Assembly: GCA_016784545.1 (NCBI GenBank)
Contig: JADHUM010000021.1
Location: 1-54,502 of the forward strand
Source: Candidatus Neomarinimicrobiota bacterium
GTDB taxonomy: Bacteria > Fidelibacterota > UBA8477 > JABMPR01
Length of the DNA: 54,502 nt
Direction of reading: 5' to 3'
Positions 9,025 through 17,889 of the stretch are shown here, one piece after another. Numbering within the stretch: the stretch's first letter is position 1; the number at the start of each line of letters is the position of its first letter. The notes under the pieces are model-generated. The model saw only the letters and a program-made list of their open reading frames with translations. It was not told the origin of the DNA and did not search any database. A program made the position numbers and the translations under genes.

Positions 9025-12000
9025 TTATTTGATAACGGCAAATTTGCCGGTTCTGGTTTCGTGGGCATCAGGGCCCGTTGCTTCAATGTGATAGAGATAC
9101 ATACCGGCTGCAATTTCCAGCCCCTCCCTGGTTAACATATCCCAGTGAACAATCCCGTTCTCCGGATCTGCGTTGTCGACTTCAATGCGATCCACAAGGG
9201 TTCCACTCACTGTGAAAATATTGATAACACACTCAGCGGGGATATGAGTGAACATTAATTTTCTGCGTTGGTTTAGAAATGGGTTGGCGACTGCCGTCTC
9301 CATCATATTTGTTACAATATATGGATTAGGTACAACCTGAATACTGTCCATCTTGGTGGCAAGACTAACCAGATCAAGAGCTTCAGTGCTATTTACCGTG
9401 AACCGCAGGGAATCTGTTTCCCAGAAGGGCCTATCAAATTTGATTTGATAAACATCATCTGGTTCAGGGAATGTATTCGCTGTCACAAACTTGAAGTTGA
9501 TCTCAAAAGCGGTGGCCTTCCAGCGATCGCGATCCTGAACACCAACAAGGATCTTATCATCAAAGATGTTGAATTCACCATCGTCATTAAGATCGATAGC
9601 AACCATGTCAAATTTTTCATGGGAATTATTGCTATCAACAAAACTTGTATTGAGGACATAAAAGCTAAAGGGCTCCTGCCAGAGGACATCCAGGCCTGAG
9701 GTTCCATCAACATCTCGTACAGTACCTCCACGGGCAATACCCACATAGGCAGAGTCATCATTGGTAAAGATGATATCATAATCCCATGCTAATAACCGAG
9801 ATTCAAGTACGGAAGGAATAATGTTTATCAGACCATTTCCAGTGAGCCAGCCTGAACGAGAATAGCTATACTCAGGTTCCAGTACGCCTGGATCAATTTC
9901 AAGCTGCAGGCCGTCAAATACATCTGTGGTTACCCCATCAGGATTGATGGTCACGAAGTCTGAATATCCTTGCCCGACCAGGAGAGAATCTCCCTCGATA
10001 CTGCGGATATTTTTACCGGAGAAGTGATCTACATTTTCACTATACACCAACCTGCTACTATCGGTTTCATCCAGGACGGAGAAACCGCTGGTAGAATAAA
10101 AGATCCCATGCTCATAGCTACTCAGCTGTTTTATCGTATCTATTTCAAAAGTAACAATGTAGGTATGATTCTCCTTGAGTGATGTATTGGACAGGATTTG
10201 TGGGGTAACCGAGCCCGTGCCAAACAAATTGTCAGGTTCTTCAACAGTAAGATCTGGCTGAACGAATCCCGCTGCAGTTTGTCTTGGCGTTATAATGGCA
10301 ACATTCTTACCGTATGAGCGCACTTCTTCTGCTTCATCCAATTCAATGACTGCATTATTCTCAGAGGGAGAAATTCCAGGACCAATATCAGGTGCACCAT
10401 AGTCATATGCCACAACAGCATAGTAGTAAGTACGACCATTCTGCACACTATTATCTATATATCGGTGTGATAATCCTGTTTCAGATCCAAGGTAGTAGGC
10501 AGTTCCGTTCAAAAGACCGAAATCTGTAAAGCCCTGTTTTCCGTCTTTCAAATCACATTGGAAAATAGATGTTTTAAAGGTGGGCTGACCAAAACCATCT
10601 GTGATAATTTCTGGATCAGCGAGGAATTTATCTGTAGAACGATATATTTTATATCCTTCAAAATCATTGGCATTACCCACAAAAGGATCACGTGTACGCG
10701 TATCTGCGATATCATCCCAGGTCAGGATGACTCGGCCATCAGACGGCGTGGCTGTAAGGGTTGGCATTTTTGGTGGCTGGGCGAAGCGGTAATCTTTTTC
10801 ATAGATTACCTGAACAATTTTCTTGAGTTCATATAATGCAGGTGCCCTGTGATCCACATCATTCAGTCCATCAAGATCATCAAAGGAATGCAACTCACTC
10901 ATTGATATGCGCTCAGTTAATCCCTGTTGTAAGGGAAATGGACCAGAAGCAAACACTTCAATTAAGTTTGATGTATTGGTAGTGTATTCCTCCAGAGTAT
11001 CAGACGCAATGAGGTTCCACATGGCCTGGTCATTCTTAAACCAGGTTGTGGTGTTTGATATGGAGTGGCTGGGTACTGGGAACATCTGAAAAGCAGTTAA
11101 CCCCACCATGTCAGATTCAGAGACATCGGTAAAGTTAAAGTTTGGTTCGCAACCTTCACCTTCCATGAATGAAGGCATATGGTCACATTCACCCAAATCT
11201 GGACCGTAATAGTTTAATTCACCAGGTCCTACCCCATCCAGTCCAACATCATCTCCAAAATATTCGGTTAGCTGGTAGATGCCATCACCATTGGCATCAA
11301 ATCCATCTTCCCAATCCTGATCTTCATCAGCATCCCAGTGATCACGAAGATCTGATTCTGCCAAATTATAAAAATCCAAGAATTTTGTAAGATCATCAAT
11401 ACCATCATATGGACCGATAATAGAACCAGGAACATTATCTCGTTCTTCATTCAAGAGACCATCGTCATCGTTGTCAATGAAATCATTGGGAACGCCAGGA
11501 CTTTCCAAATAGGCAAAACCCATGGTACCGGTCTTGACATTTCCGACGCCACGACCACTCACATCCCAGGAATAGGACATATCCAGTTCATCATCGAAAT
11601 AACCTTTCTCATCATCACCATCAGATGCACCGACAGCACTGTGGCCGATGGCATTGTCAACCCAGTAACCGAAAGCCACTTCCAGCAGGTCATAGTCTGA
11701 GGTATTGGCAATGGTGTATTCCCAAAAAATAGCATCACGAGCCTGAGGGTTATTCCACTGGAATCCCCGCTGGGCAACTCGCAAACCTAATCCGCCCCAG
11801 GGAGCACCAGGTTGCTGAGTTGCTGTACTCTGAATCACTTTGCCAGGTCTGGGAAAATATTTCACCTGATCTTCCAGCCCCAGGTATTCCTGGTCCTGTG
11901 CATCATTGACCACAAAATAGGCTTCCATGTCAGCATAGATTACACCACGACCAAAACGGCCATTCCATTCACCAGGCCATTTTGTGTTGAGTCCAACTGA

Positions 12001-12522
12001 GGGCCAGCCAGCAGTCGGCCAGGATTCTTCGAGATGACTCATGGCAGGATATTCACTGGTTAAGTTGGAATATCCTTCCACAGGATATAGACCCCACTCC
12101 ACATCACCTAGAAGGTTTCTATCCATTTCCTCGCGATAACTGGTTTGGAGATAATAAAGGGTGTGATGGTCTTTGGTGACCACTTGAGCCCAATCTGTCA
12201 AGGGAACGGTGTCTATAGCTGCATCAGTATCTTCGATATATACTTTTGCACCGAGAAGCAGCCCGATTCCATCAACCATTTTTGAACCAGTTGAGTTATT
12301 TGGCCAACGAGAAACATTGGGTTTCTGCCAGGCTGAAAGTTCAGTGGTATTCTGGAAGTACATCAGGACCCGATTACCGGTCATGTAGCCTTCCCGTTCA
12401 AATTCAGGATCCCCGGCTGGATCAATCGGTCCAACATAAGGGCGACCCTGGGCCAGGAGCGTACTGGTTCCCAGAGCAAGGGAAGCAATTAATAGTAACA
12501 GGAGATATGGACGAATTCTCAT
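9025..12522 (-). CDS. Large exported T9SS-tailed protein with FnIII domain, partner of TonB receptor
   Basis: A 1165-residue protein with a signal peptide (about 1-24) and no catalytic motif I recognise. The N-terminal half is a long beta-rich region holding acidic stretches like calcium-binding type-3 repeats ('DNDDDGLLNEERDN', 'DADEDQDWEDGFDANGDGI', about residues 345-420). A fibronectin-III-like domain sits at about 588-715 ('VILTWDDIAD', 'TYYYAVVAYDYG'). The C-terminal 90 residues ('VVPNPYIV' to 'HETRTGKFAVIK') form a T9SS/FlgD-like sorting domain. GGAGG precedes the ATG. It starts 10 bp after the TonB receptor gene, the place where a SusD gene would sit in a Bacteroidota locus, and it may act as the receptor's surface lid or binding partner. 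That role is inference. Confidence 0.72.
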   Translation of the reverse strand: MRIRPYLLLLLIASLALGTSTLLAQGRPYVGPIDPAGDPEFEREGYMTGNRVLMYFQNTTELSAWQKPNVSRWPNNSTGSKMVDGIGLLLGAKVYIEDTDAAIDTVPLTDWAQVVTKDHHTLYYLQTSYREEMDRNLLGDVEWGLYPVEGYSNLTSEYPAMSHLEESWPTAGWPSVGLNTKWPGEWNGRFGRGVIYADMEAYFVVNDAQDQEYLGLEDQVKYFPRPGKVIQSTATQQPGAPWGGLGLRVAQRGFQWNNPQARDAIFWEYTIANTSDYDLLEVAFGYWVDNAIGHSAVGASDGDDEKGYFDDELDMSYSWDVSGRGVGNVKTGTMGFAYLESPGVPNDFIDNDDDGLLNEERDNVPGSIIGPYDGIDDLTKFLDFYNLAESDLRDHWDADEDQDWEDGFDANGDGIYQLTEYFGDDVGLDGVGPGELNYYGPDLGECDHMPSFMEGEGCEPNFNFTDVSESDMVGLTAFQMFPVPSHSISNTTTWFKNDQAMWNLIASDTLEEYTTNTSNLIEVFASGPFPLQQGLTERISMSELHSFDDLDGLNDVDHRAPALYELKKIVQVIYEKDYRFAQPPKMPTLTATPSDGRVILTWDDIADTRTRDPFVGNANDFEGYKIYRSTDKFLADPEIITDGFGQPTFKTSIFQCDLKDGKQGFTDFGLLNGTAYYLGSETGLSHRYIDNSVQNGRTYYYAVVAYDYGAPDIGPGISPSENNAVIELDEAEEVRSYGKNVAIITPRQTAAGFVQPDLTVEEPDNLFGTGSVTPQILSNTSLKENHTYIVTFEIDTIKQLSSYEHGIFYSTSGFSVLDETDSSRLVYSENVDHFSGKNIRSIEGDSLLVGQGYSDFVTINPDGVTTDVFDGLQLEIDPGVLEPEYSYSRSGWLTGNGLINIIPSVLESRLLAWDYDIIFTNDDSAYVGIARGGTVRDVDGTSGLDVLWQEPFSFYVLNTSFVDSNNSHEKFDMVAIDLNDDGEFNIFDDKILVGVQDRDRWKATAFEINFKFVTANTFPEPDDVYQIKFDRPFWETDSLRFTVNSTEALDLVSLATKMDSIQVVPNPYIVTNMMETAVANPFLNQRRKLMFTHIPAECVINIFTVSGTLVDRIEVDNADPENGIVHWDMLTREGLEIAAGMYLYHIEATGPDAHETRTGKFAVIK

Positions 12523-12531
12523 TACATCCTC

Positions 12532-15240
12532 CTAAAAGGTGAGGCCAACGCCAAGTTTGATCTGGCGGGGGGCACTAAAGGCTGAAGGGTCTTGGTAAAG
12601 TTCACTATACTCGAAAAAGTCTTCTTTAAAATTAGACAGATCAGCATCAGTGACAATGGCAGTATAGGCACGTCCTGTTTCGCCATTCACCCAATTTTCA
12701 TTTAAACGATCGAACAGATTATAAATTGACAGGTCAAATTTGAGATCCATTCCTCTCAGGAGTGACATTCTATAATAGGCTGTCAGATCGGCGTGATAAC
12801 GAATGGGACGGTAATCGTTATTGGGGTAAAGATTTACACGAGCCAGAATACTTTCACCTTGTGGGGAGAAGGTATAAGGAGCTCCAGAATTGAAATATCC
12901 AGTAATAGATAGTCCATAGTTTGGTCCAACATAGCCAAGGGTTCCGTTGAGAGTATGGCGTTGATCCCAGCTCATGGGAATAAATTTGTTTACTGGATCC
13001 TGACTGGAACCAGCCCGATCAAATGCCTGCTGTGGAGAATCAGCGTTTCCACGGGTATACTGAAGCGTATAGTTCAACCAGATGTTGATTGGATTCTTAA
13101 AGACATCAAACTTGACTTCCAGACCACGAACATTGCCGTAATCCTTGTTGGTGTACTGACCATATTCTATTTGATTATATGTGCTTATTATCTTTGTACT
13201 TAACAAGTTGTAGATGTCCTTGTAGAAGAGAGATACTTCCAAGCCCATACCAGGTCCAACTTCCTGCCACAGACCGATTTCATAGGCTACTGTTTTTTCA
13301 GCTTCAAGATTTGAATTTCCTGTGGTAGTGGCATAATCACTTGGTGCCACCAGGAAAGATCCATTTTGATACATGGCATACATGGGTGGCAGCTGGAAAA
13401 AGTGACCATAGCTAAAGTGCAGTATGGCTGCACTACCCAATTGATAGGCAAGACCTATTCTTGGACTGAATTGAGAGGTTGTGGGTGTCTCTGGGTAGGT
13501 AGAAATACGCGTGCTATCATTCTCAAAATTTAGTTGATTGGCTGGATTGCGCAGATCACTTGGATAGGTTGTGGCCGGGTCAAACCAATCGTATCGAAAA
13601 CCATAATTGATGACCATCTCATCATATTCCATTTTGTCTTGAATATATCCGGCAAAATCAGATGGTTTCACCGTATAGACATCAGCGTAAACAGAATTGT
13701 CACCATAAATAATTGGTTCATACAGCATGGTTGCTAATTCTGTACCTTCATGAACGTTGCGGATGCTATACCATTGATTGGTGAGTTCATGCTGAACAAA
13801 ATTGAGACCTGTCTTGATATTGTGATGGGAGTTAATCTGCCAGGTCATGTCTAATTTGATACCATTGTCAACCATCCAGCGCTCACTATGGTCCTTGTTT
13901 TGACCACCCGTGTTAACCCCAACACCATAACTATTTGAATAGACATCATTTACATACTTGTCGCTCAATGGATCTTTATATAAATAGTTGCCATTATAGG
14001 TGTCTGTAGAGGACAACTTTAACTCATAGAAAAGGCTGTTGGTAAGTAGGTGATTCAGTTGAAATACTGAGAAATTGGATTGACGGTAGCTGCTGGCCAT
14101 CCCATGAGGATTATAACGTGACCCATGATCGTAGCCATCCCAGCGATCATTATTGATGGAGTGCATGAGTGAAAACTTGATACCACCATTGAGCTTAAAA
14201 ACCAATTTCCCGAGAAAGGACCGATTCAATGAACCATTCATTGGTACCAGGACACTATCCCCTGTAGCCTGGGTGATCCAATTGGCGCTGGTGTCCGGCG
14301 TATAATCACTGTAGTCATCTACACTGTAACGTGAGATGCCATTGAGGTGATTGCGATTGTTTTGATAACGTGTATTTACGAAAAAGGTGATCTTATCACC
14401 AAGTACAGGACCGCTCAGTTGAAATTTGTAGTCTTCGTTCTGGTTTGCGTAAATGGAATCAATGCCCTTAAATATATGATTGTTCCCCGTCATATAATTG
14501 GCCATTCCAGTATAGAATGAGCCATGAAATTCTTTGCCGCCGTCTTTGGTAACCGCGTTAACCACACCACTCATGGCGCGGCCGTATTCAGCGTTAAATG
14601 TGCCTGTAATAACTTCCAGATCACTGATGGATTCTGGCTCAATCTCAACCGAGGCTGAACCACCGCCAAAACTCTCATCAACGGGGATACCATCAATGAG
14701 GTATGAAACTTCTGTTGAACGGCCACCTCTGAAGTGACCATCTACCACACCGGCCTGCATATTTACAACTGCTCCCAGACTTTCAACCGGTAAAATGTCC
14801 AACTGCTCTGATGAAATATTCTTGATGGTACCTGTCTGATCCTTTTTCATGGCCATGCGTGCAACTTCAACCACAACAACTTCACCGGTAATAGTTGCAG
14901 TCTTCATTCTCACATCGACTGGTACGGTTCTGTTTATTGAAACCGCAATACCCTCAACGATAACAGGGGCATAACCAATCATATCCACCCGCAGATCATA
15001 GTGCCCTGGGCTGATATTGAGGATGTAATATCTTCCTTCAATATCTGCAGCTGCACCCATTTGGGTGTCCAGCAATATGACGTTGGCGCCGGGGAGCGAT
15101 TCACCAGTCACATCATCAATAATGGTTCCGGCAATTTTTCCCGTTGTTTGAGCCTGGAGGCCGCCAACAAGTAGGAGTGACAATCCAGTGATTGTCAATA
15201 TTCTGCGATGGAGTTTACCTAAGTCAAATTTCATCATCAT
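12532..15240 (-). CDS. TonB-dependent receptor with N-terminal carboxypeptidase-regulatory domain (SusC-like)
   Basis: An outer-membrane active transporter of 902 residues. The leader is followed by a CarboxypepD_reg-like beta-sandwich ('GKIAGTIIDDVTGESLPGANV', mature N-terminus) and a plug domain ('VSYLIDGIPVDESFGG', 'FNAEYGRAMSGVVNAVTKDGG'). A 22-stranded type beta-barrel ends in 'APRQIKLGVGLTF'. The start was set at 15240, the first of two adjacent ATGs, because upstream codons would extend the leader through a strong hairpin. A third in-frame ATG at 15234 is also possible. No SusD gene follows. Neighbours (surface glycan-binding protein upstream, glucanases downstream) point to beta-gluco-oligosaccharides as cargo, which is inference. 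The barrel's 'MSWDQRHTLNGTLGY' block is typical of this receptor group. Confidence 0.88.
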   Translation of the reverse strand: MMMKFDLGKLHRRILTITGLSLLLVGGLQAQTTGKIAGTIIDDVTGESLPGANVILLDTQMGAAADIEGRYYILNISPGHYDLRVDMIGYAPVIVEGIAVSINRTVPVDVRMKTATITGEVVVVEVARMAMKKDQTGTIKNISSEQLDILPVESLGAVVNMQAGVVDGHFRGGRSTEVSYLIDGIPVDESFGGGSASVEIEPESISDLEVITGTFNAEYGRAMSGVVNAVTKDGGKEFHGSFYTGMANYMTGNNHIFKGIDSIYANQNEDYKFQLSGPVLGDKITFFVNTRYQNNRNHLNGISRYSVDDYSDYTPDTSANWITQATGDSVLVPMNGSLNRSFLGKLVFKLNGGIKFSLMHSINNDRWDGYDHGSRYNPHGMASSYRQSNFSVFQLNHLLTNSLFYELKLSSTDTYNGNYLYKDPLSDKYVNDVYSNSYGVGVNTGGQNKDHSERWMVDNGIKLDMTWQINSHHNIKTGLNFVQHELTNQWYSIRNVHEGTELATMLYEPIIYGDNSVYADVYTVKPSDFAGYIQDKMEYDEMVINYGFRYDWFDPATTYPSDLRNPANQLNFENDSTRISTYPETPTTSQFSPRIGLAYQLGSAAILHFSYGHFFQLPPMYAMYQNGSFLVAPSDYATTTGNSNLEAEKTVAYEIGLWQEVGPGMGLEVSLFYKDIYNLLSTKIISTYNQIEYGQYTNKDYGNVRGLEVKFDVFKNPINIWLNYTLQYTRGNADSPQQAFDRAGSSQDPVNKFIPMSWDQRHTLNGTLGYVGPNYGLSITGYFNSGAPYTFSPQGESILARVNLYPNNDYRPIRYHADLTAYYRMSLLRGMDLKFDLSIYNLFDRLNENWVNGETGRAYTAIVTDADLSNFKEDFFEYSELYQDPSAFSAPRQIKLGVGLTF

Positions 15241-15260
15241 ATACCACTTTGCTAAGTGAA

Positions 15261-15292
15261 GGGGGAAAGGACTTTTTTTGTCCCTTCCCCCC
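15261..15292 (-). promoter_or_regulatory. Strong intercistronic hairpin before the TonB receptor gene
   Basis: A 12-bp stem with one mismatch (gggggaaaggac paired with gtcccttccccc) encloses a 7-nt homopolymer loop. It lies between the glycan-binding-protein stop at 15323 and the receptor start. No U-run follows on the minus-strand transcript, so it looks more like an mRNA-stabilising or processing hairpin than a terminator. Confidence 0.6.
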
Positions 15293-15322
15293 ACAGTTTA
15301 TAACTCTATATCAACAACAATC

Positions 15323-17854
15323 TTATTTCATTAAGATCATTTTGTGCGTGCTAGTATAGTTACCAGCTTCCAGGCGGTACATATAAATACCTGAAGCGAG
15401 TGCTCCAGCCTGGAATTGAATCTCATGAGCGCCAGCCTGCTGAACATCGTTCACCAGAACCATTACTTCCTGACCCAAAACATTATATACAGTCAATTTT
15501 ACAAGTTCGGATTGGCCGATTTCATAATTGATGATTGTACTTGGGTTGAAAGGATTAGGATAGTTTTTGCTCAATCCATATGTAGCAGGTGTCTCGACAT
15601 CATCGATTGCAGTACCACCTGCACCAATAAATGAATATGACCATACAGCAGTTGTCTGCCAGGCGTTATCAGTATTGGTTGGTGAGCTCATGACGTTGCC
15701 TTCCCAGGCACTACCGTCATTATCATGGATAACAGGTTCCATAATTATACGATCGCCTTCAACGGGAGTATAGCGTGCATCAGTGAAGCCACTGGCTGTT
15801 GCCAGGGAGTCTAAGGAAACCTTAGCTTCGAAGACATAATCAGGATTGAAACCTTCAAAATAGTAGTTTCCATCGCCTGTAACTGACATGGTCAGCTGAC
15901 CATCAACGTCACGAACCAGGGTCTGATCACTGAAAACCAATTTGTAGTCTGGTTTGTCTCCGCGATACATGGCATTGTGTCTTGGACCTGACTGGTCATA
16001 CAGGCCAAAGAAGAGCTCAAAGGCATCCATATCCCACCAGTTGCCTTCACCTACATAGCCATTATAGACATTGTCTGTCACTTCTCCGGCTATATACATG
16101 AAATCATCATCCATGGCAATATAGAGGTTTGCTGATGCATCATCATTGTTGTCTACAGCACCCCAGATAGCTGAAATACCCCATGAGTTAGGATCTCCAA
16201 TAAAGAAAGGAGTAACATCTGCCCATTCATCCAGAAAACCATCAGCAACAAAGTTTGCTGGTGCATCCAATGAAATAGTTGGGATTCCAAGAGCTGTGTT
16301 GGAGTATGAACTTGGTGATAAACCTGGCTCGCTTGTGTTTGCAGAGGCATCTGTACAGGTTACAGCATAGTAATAATCAACAGCTGCATCGTCAGTCGCT
16401 GTATACAGGTAATGAACGACACTTGGTGCACCTTCAAGATGGCCTGCTTTAAGAACATCTACGGCAGGATCTTCAAGATCAGTGATTGGAGACATGCTGG
16501 CGTAGACGGTATACGTTTCACCTTCTTCACCAGGAACATCTTCCCAGGTTACCAGATTGTAGTTGGTACCAGGTAAGGCACTGACATTAGCTGGTGGTGG
16601 TGGAGCTGTAGTATCAATGTTACCCATATTCATGAAATACAGATCATCAAAGGCATAATTAACATTGGAACCATCCCAGCGAGTAGCTACTAATACAGCA
16701 CTCACTTGAACTGTTCCTTCTGGCATTACCATTGTTGTAGTGTACATCTCATAATCTGTAGTTGTCTCAAATAAGACATCACCAGTTGAATTGAGAATGG
16801 TGCCACCACCATCTTTGGCTTCAATCTTATATCCACCGAAAGCACCTTCACCAGGAGTTTCAGAGATATTTTTGATGTAACCACCCAATTCCCAGGTTTC
16901 ACCCTGAGAAGCGGGAATAGAGTCTTCTGAATAGAAAACGGCCCATGCAGCACCATTCTCAGTACCCAGTTCAGCAAACTTCTCGCCTGTGCGAGCAATT
17001 CCAGCGTCAGAGACAATGCGTGCATGTGCAGCGCCATCACCGGCGTGTGCAACACCCCAACCAAAATGGTCGTCCTGTTCATCAGCAGATTCAAAGCCAC
17101 CGTTGGTCAGTTTGTTTTGTGAACCAGTCAGTCTGAAATCATCAAAAATCACGGAACCAGTAACCACATCACCAACTCCACTACCACTAACTGAGAACTC
17201 AAGAGCATAGCCTTTGATGCGATCTTTATCCAACTGGAGGTTTCCAGGAGAACCTGACCAACCTGTGTGGGTAAAACCGGCATTGTCCCATGAATCAGTA
17301 CCTTCAAGCAGCATGTTTATGGTGTGCCAGCCTGGTGCATCATCCAGGATATAACTGAATGAATACCAGAATTCGCCCAGATCACTATAACTGGAGTCAG
17401 TGATATCACCATAATCGAGAAGATTAAGTCTCAGGTGAACCCGACCCAGAGAATCCTGGGGAACGATATTATAGTAAGAGAAAGTGAGACTATCATATAA
17501 AGACCAATCATAAACTCCTGTACTCAGGGTATCTGGATAACGATGCTGGATTTTTGTGTATCCTCCCCAACCTTCAGAATTATGAATGCTATAGTCTACT
17601 CTCATTGCTGCGGTACCTTCCAAAACGTTGTCGGTAACGTAGCTGGTTTCAATCCAGCCAAGAGCTGGATCGGCGTTGGTGCTAATAGCATAGTGAGCAG
17701 CGGGATTATCAGCTGACCCACCCTCTGTCACTGGATCAAACCATTCCCAATAGTTGGTGTCAGCGGCAGCAACATCAAAATTATTGATGACCTGTGCATG
17801 ACCCACAACCATGAGGAGCATAAGAACCATGCTAAAACGTAACACTGTCTTCAT
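15323..17854 (-). CDS. Surface glycan-binding protein: CBM4/9-like, FnIII, CBM9-like, T9SS tail
   Basis: An exported, apparently non-catalytic protein of 843 residues. The ATG at 17854 is preceded by a perfect GGAGGT and starts a clean signal peptide ('MKTVLRFSMVLMLLMVVGHA'). The modules, in order: a galactose-binding-like beta-sandwich (about 20-255); a CBM4/9-type module opening with 'NGGFESADEQDDHFGW' (about 258-425); a fibronectin-III domain; a CBM9/DOMON-like module starting 'VADGFLDEWADVTPFF' (about 540-750, with 'DMDAFELFFGLYD'); and a T9SS tail ('NYPNPFNPSTIINYEI'). It sits between the SSS symporter and TonB receptor genes, so its likely job is to capture glucan at the cell surface and feed the receptor, much as SusE/F-type proteins do in Bacteroidota. 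Ligand specificity is unknown. Confidence 0.8.
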   Translation of the reverse strand: MKTVLRFSMVLMLLMVVGHAQVINNFDVAAADTNYWEWFDPVTEGGSADNPAAHYAISTNADPALGWIETSYVTDNVLEGTAAMRVDYSIHNSEGWGGYTKIQHRYPDTLSTGVYDWSLYDSLTFSYYNIVPQDSLGRVHLRLNLLDYGDITDSSYSDLGEFWYSFSYILDDAPGWHTINMLLEGTDSWDNAGFTHTGWSGSPGNLQLDKDRIKGYALEFSVSGSGVGDVVTGSVIFDDFRLTGSQNKLTNGGFESADEQDDHFGWGVAHAGDGAAHARIVSDAGIARTGEKFAELGTENGAAWAVFYSEDSIPASQGETWELGGYIKNISETPGEGAFGGYKIEAKDGGGTILNSTGDVLFETTTDYEMYTTTMVMPEGTVQVSAVLVATRWDGSNVNYAFDDLYFMNMGNIDTTAPPPPANVSALPGTNYNLVTWEDVPGEEGETYTVYASMSPITDLEDPAVDVLKAGHLEGAPSVVHYLYTATDDAAVDYYYAVTCTDASANTSEPGLSPSSYSNTALGIPTISLDAPANFVADGFLDEWADVTPFFIGDPNSWGISAIWGAVDNNDDASANLYIAMDDDFMYIAGEVTDNVYNGYVGEGNWWDMDAFELFFGLYDQSGPRHNAMYRGDKPDYKLVFSDQTLVRDVDGQLTMSVTGDGNYYFEGFNPDYVFEAKVSLDSLATASGFTDARYTPVEGDRIIMEPVIHDNDGSAWEGNVMSSPTNTDNAWQTTAVWSYSFIGAGGTAIDDVETPATYGLSKNYPNPFNPSTIINYEIGQSELVKLTVYNVLGQEVMVLVNDVQQAGAHEIQFQAGALASGIYMYRLEAGNYTSTHKMILMK

Positions 17855-17889
17855 TGTGTAACCTCCTTGTGTTGTTGTATCTTCATATA

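Noticed and set aside
9025-12522. The 1165-residue protein as a SusD homologue
   Set aside because: It lacks a lipobox and the helical TPR-rich texture of SusD and instead carries FnIII and T9SS domains.
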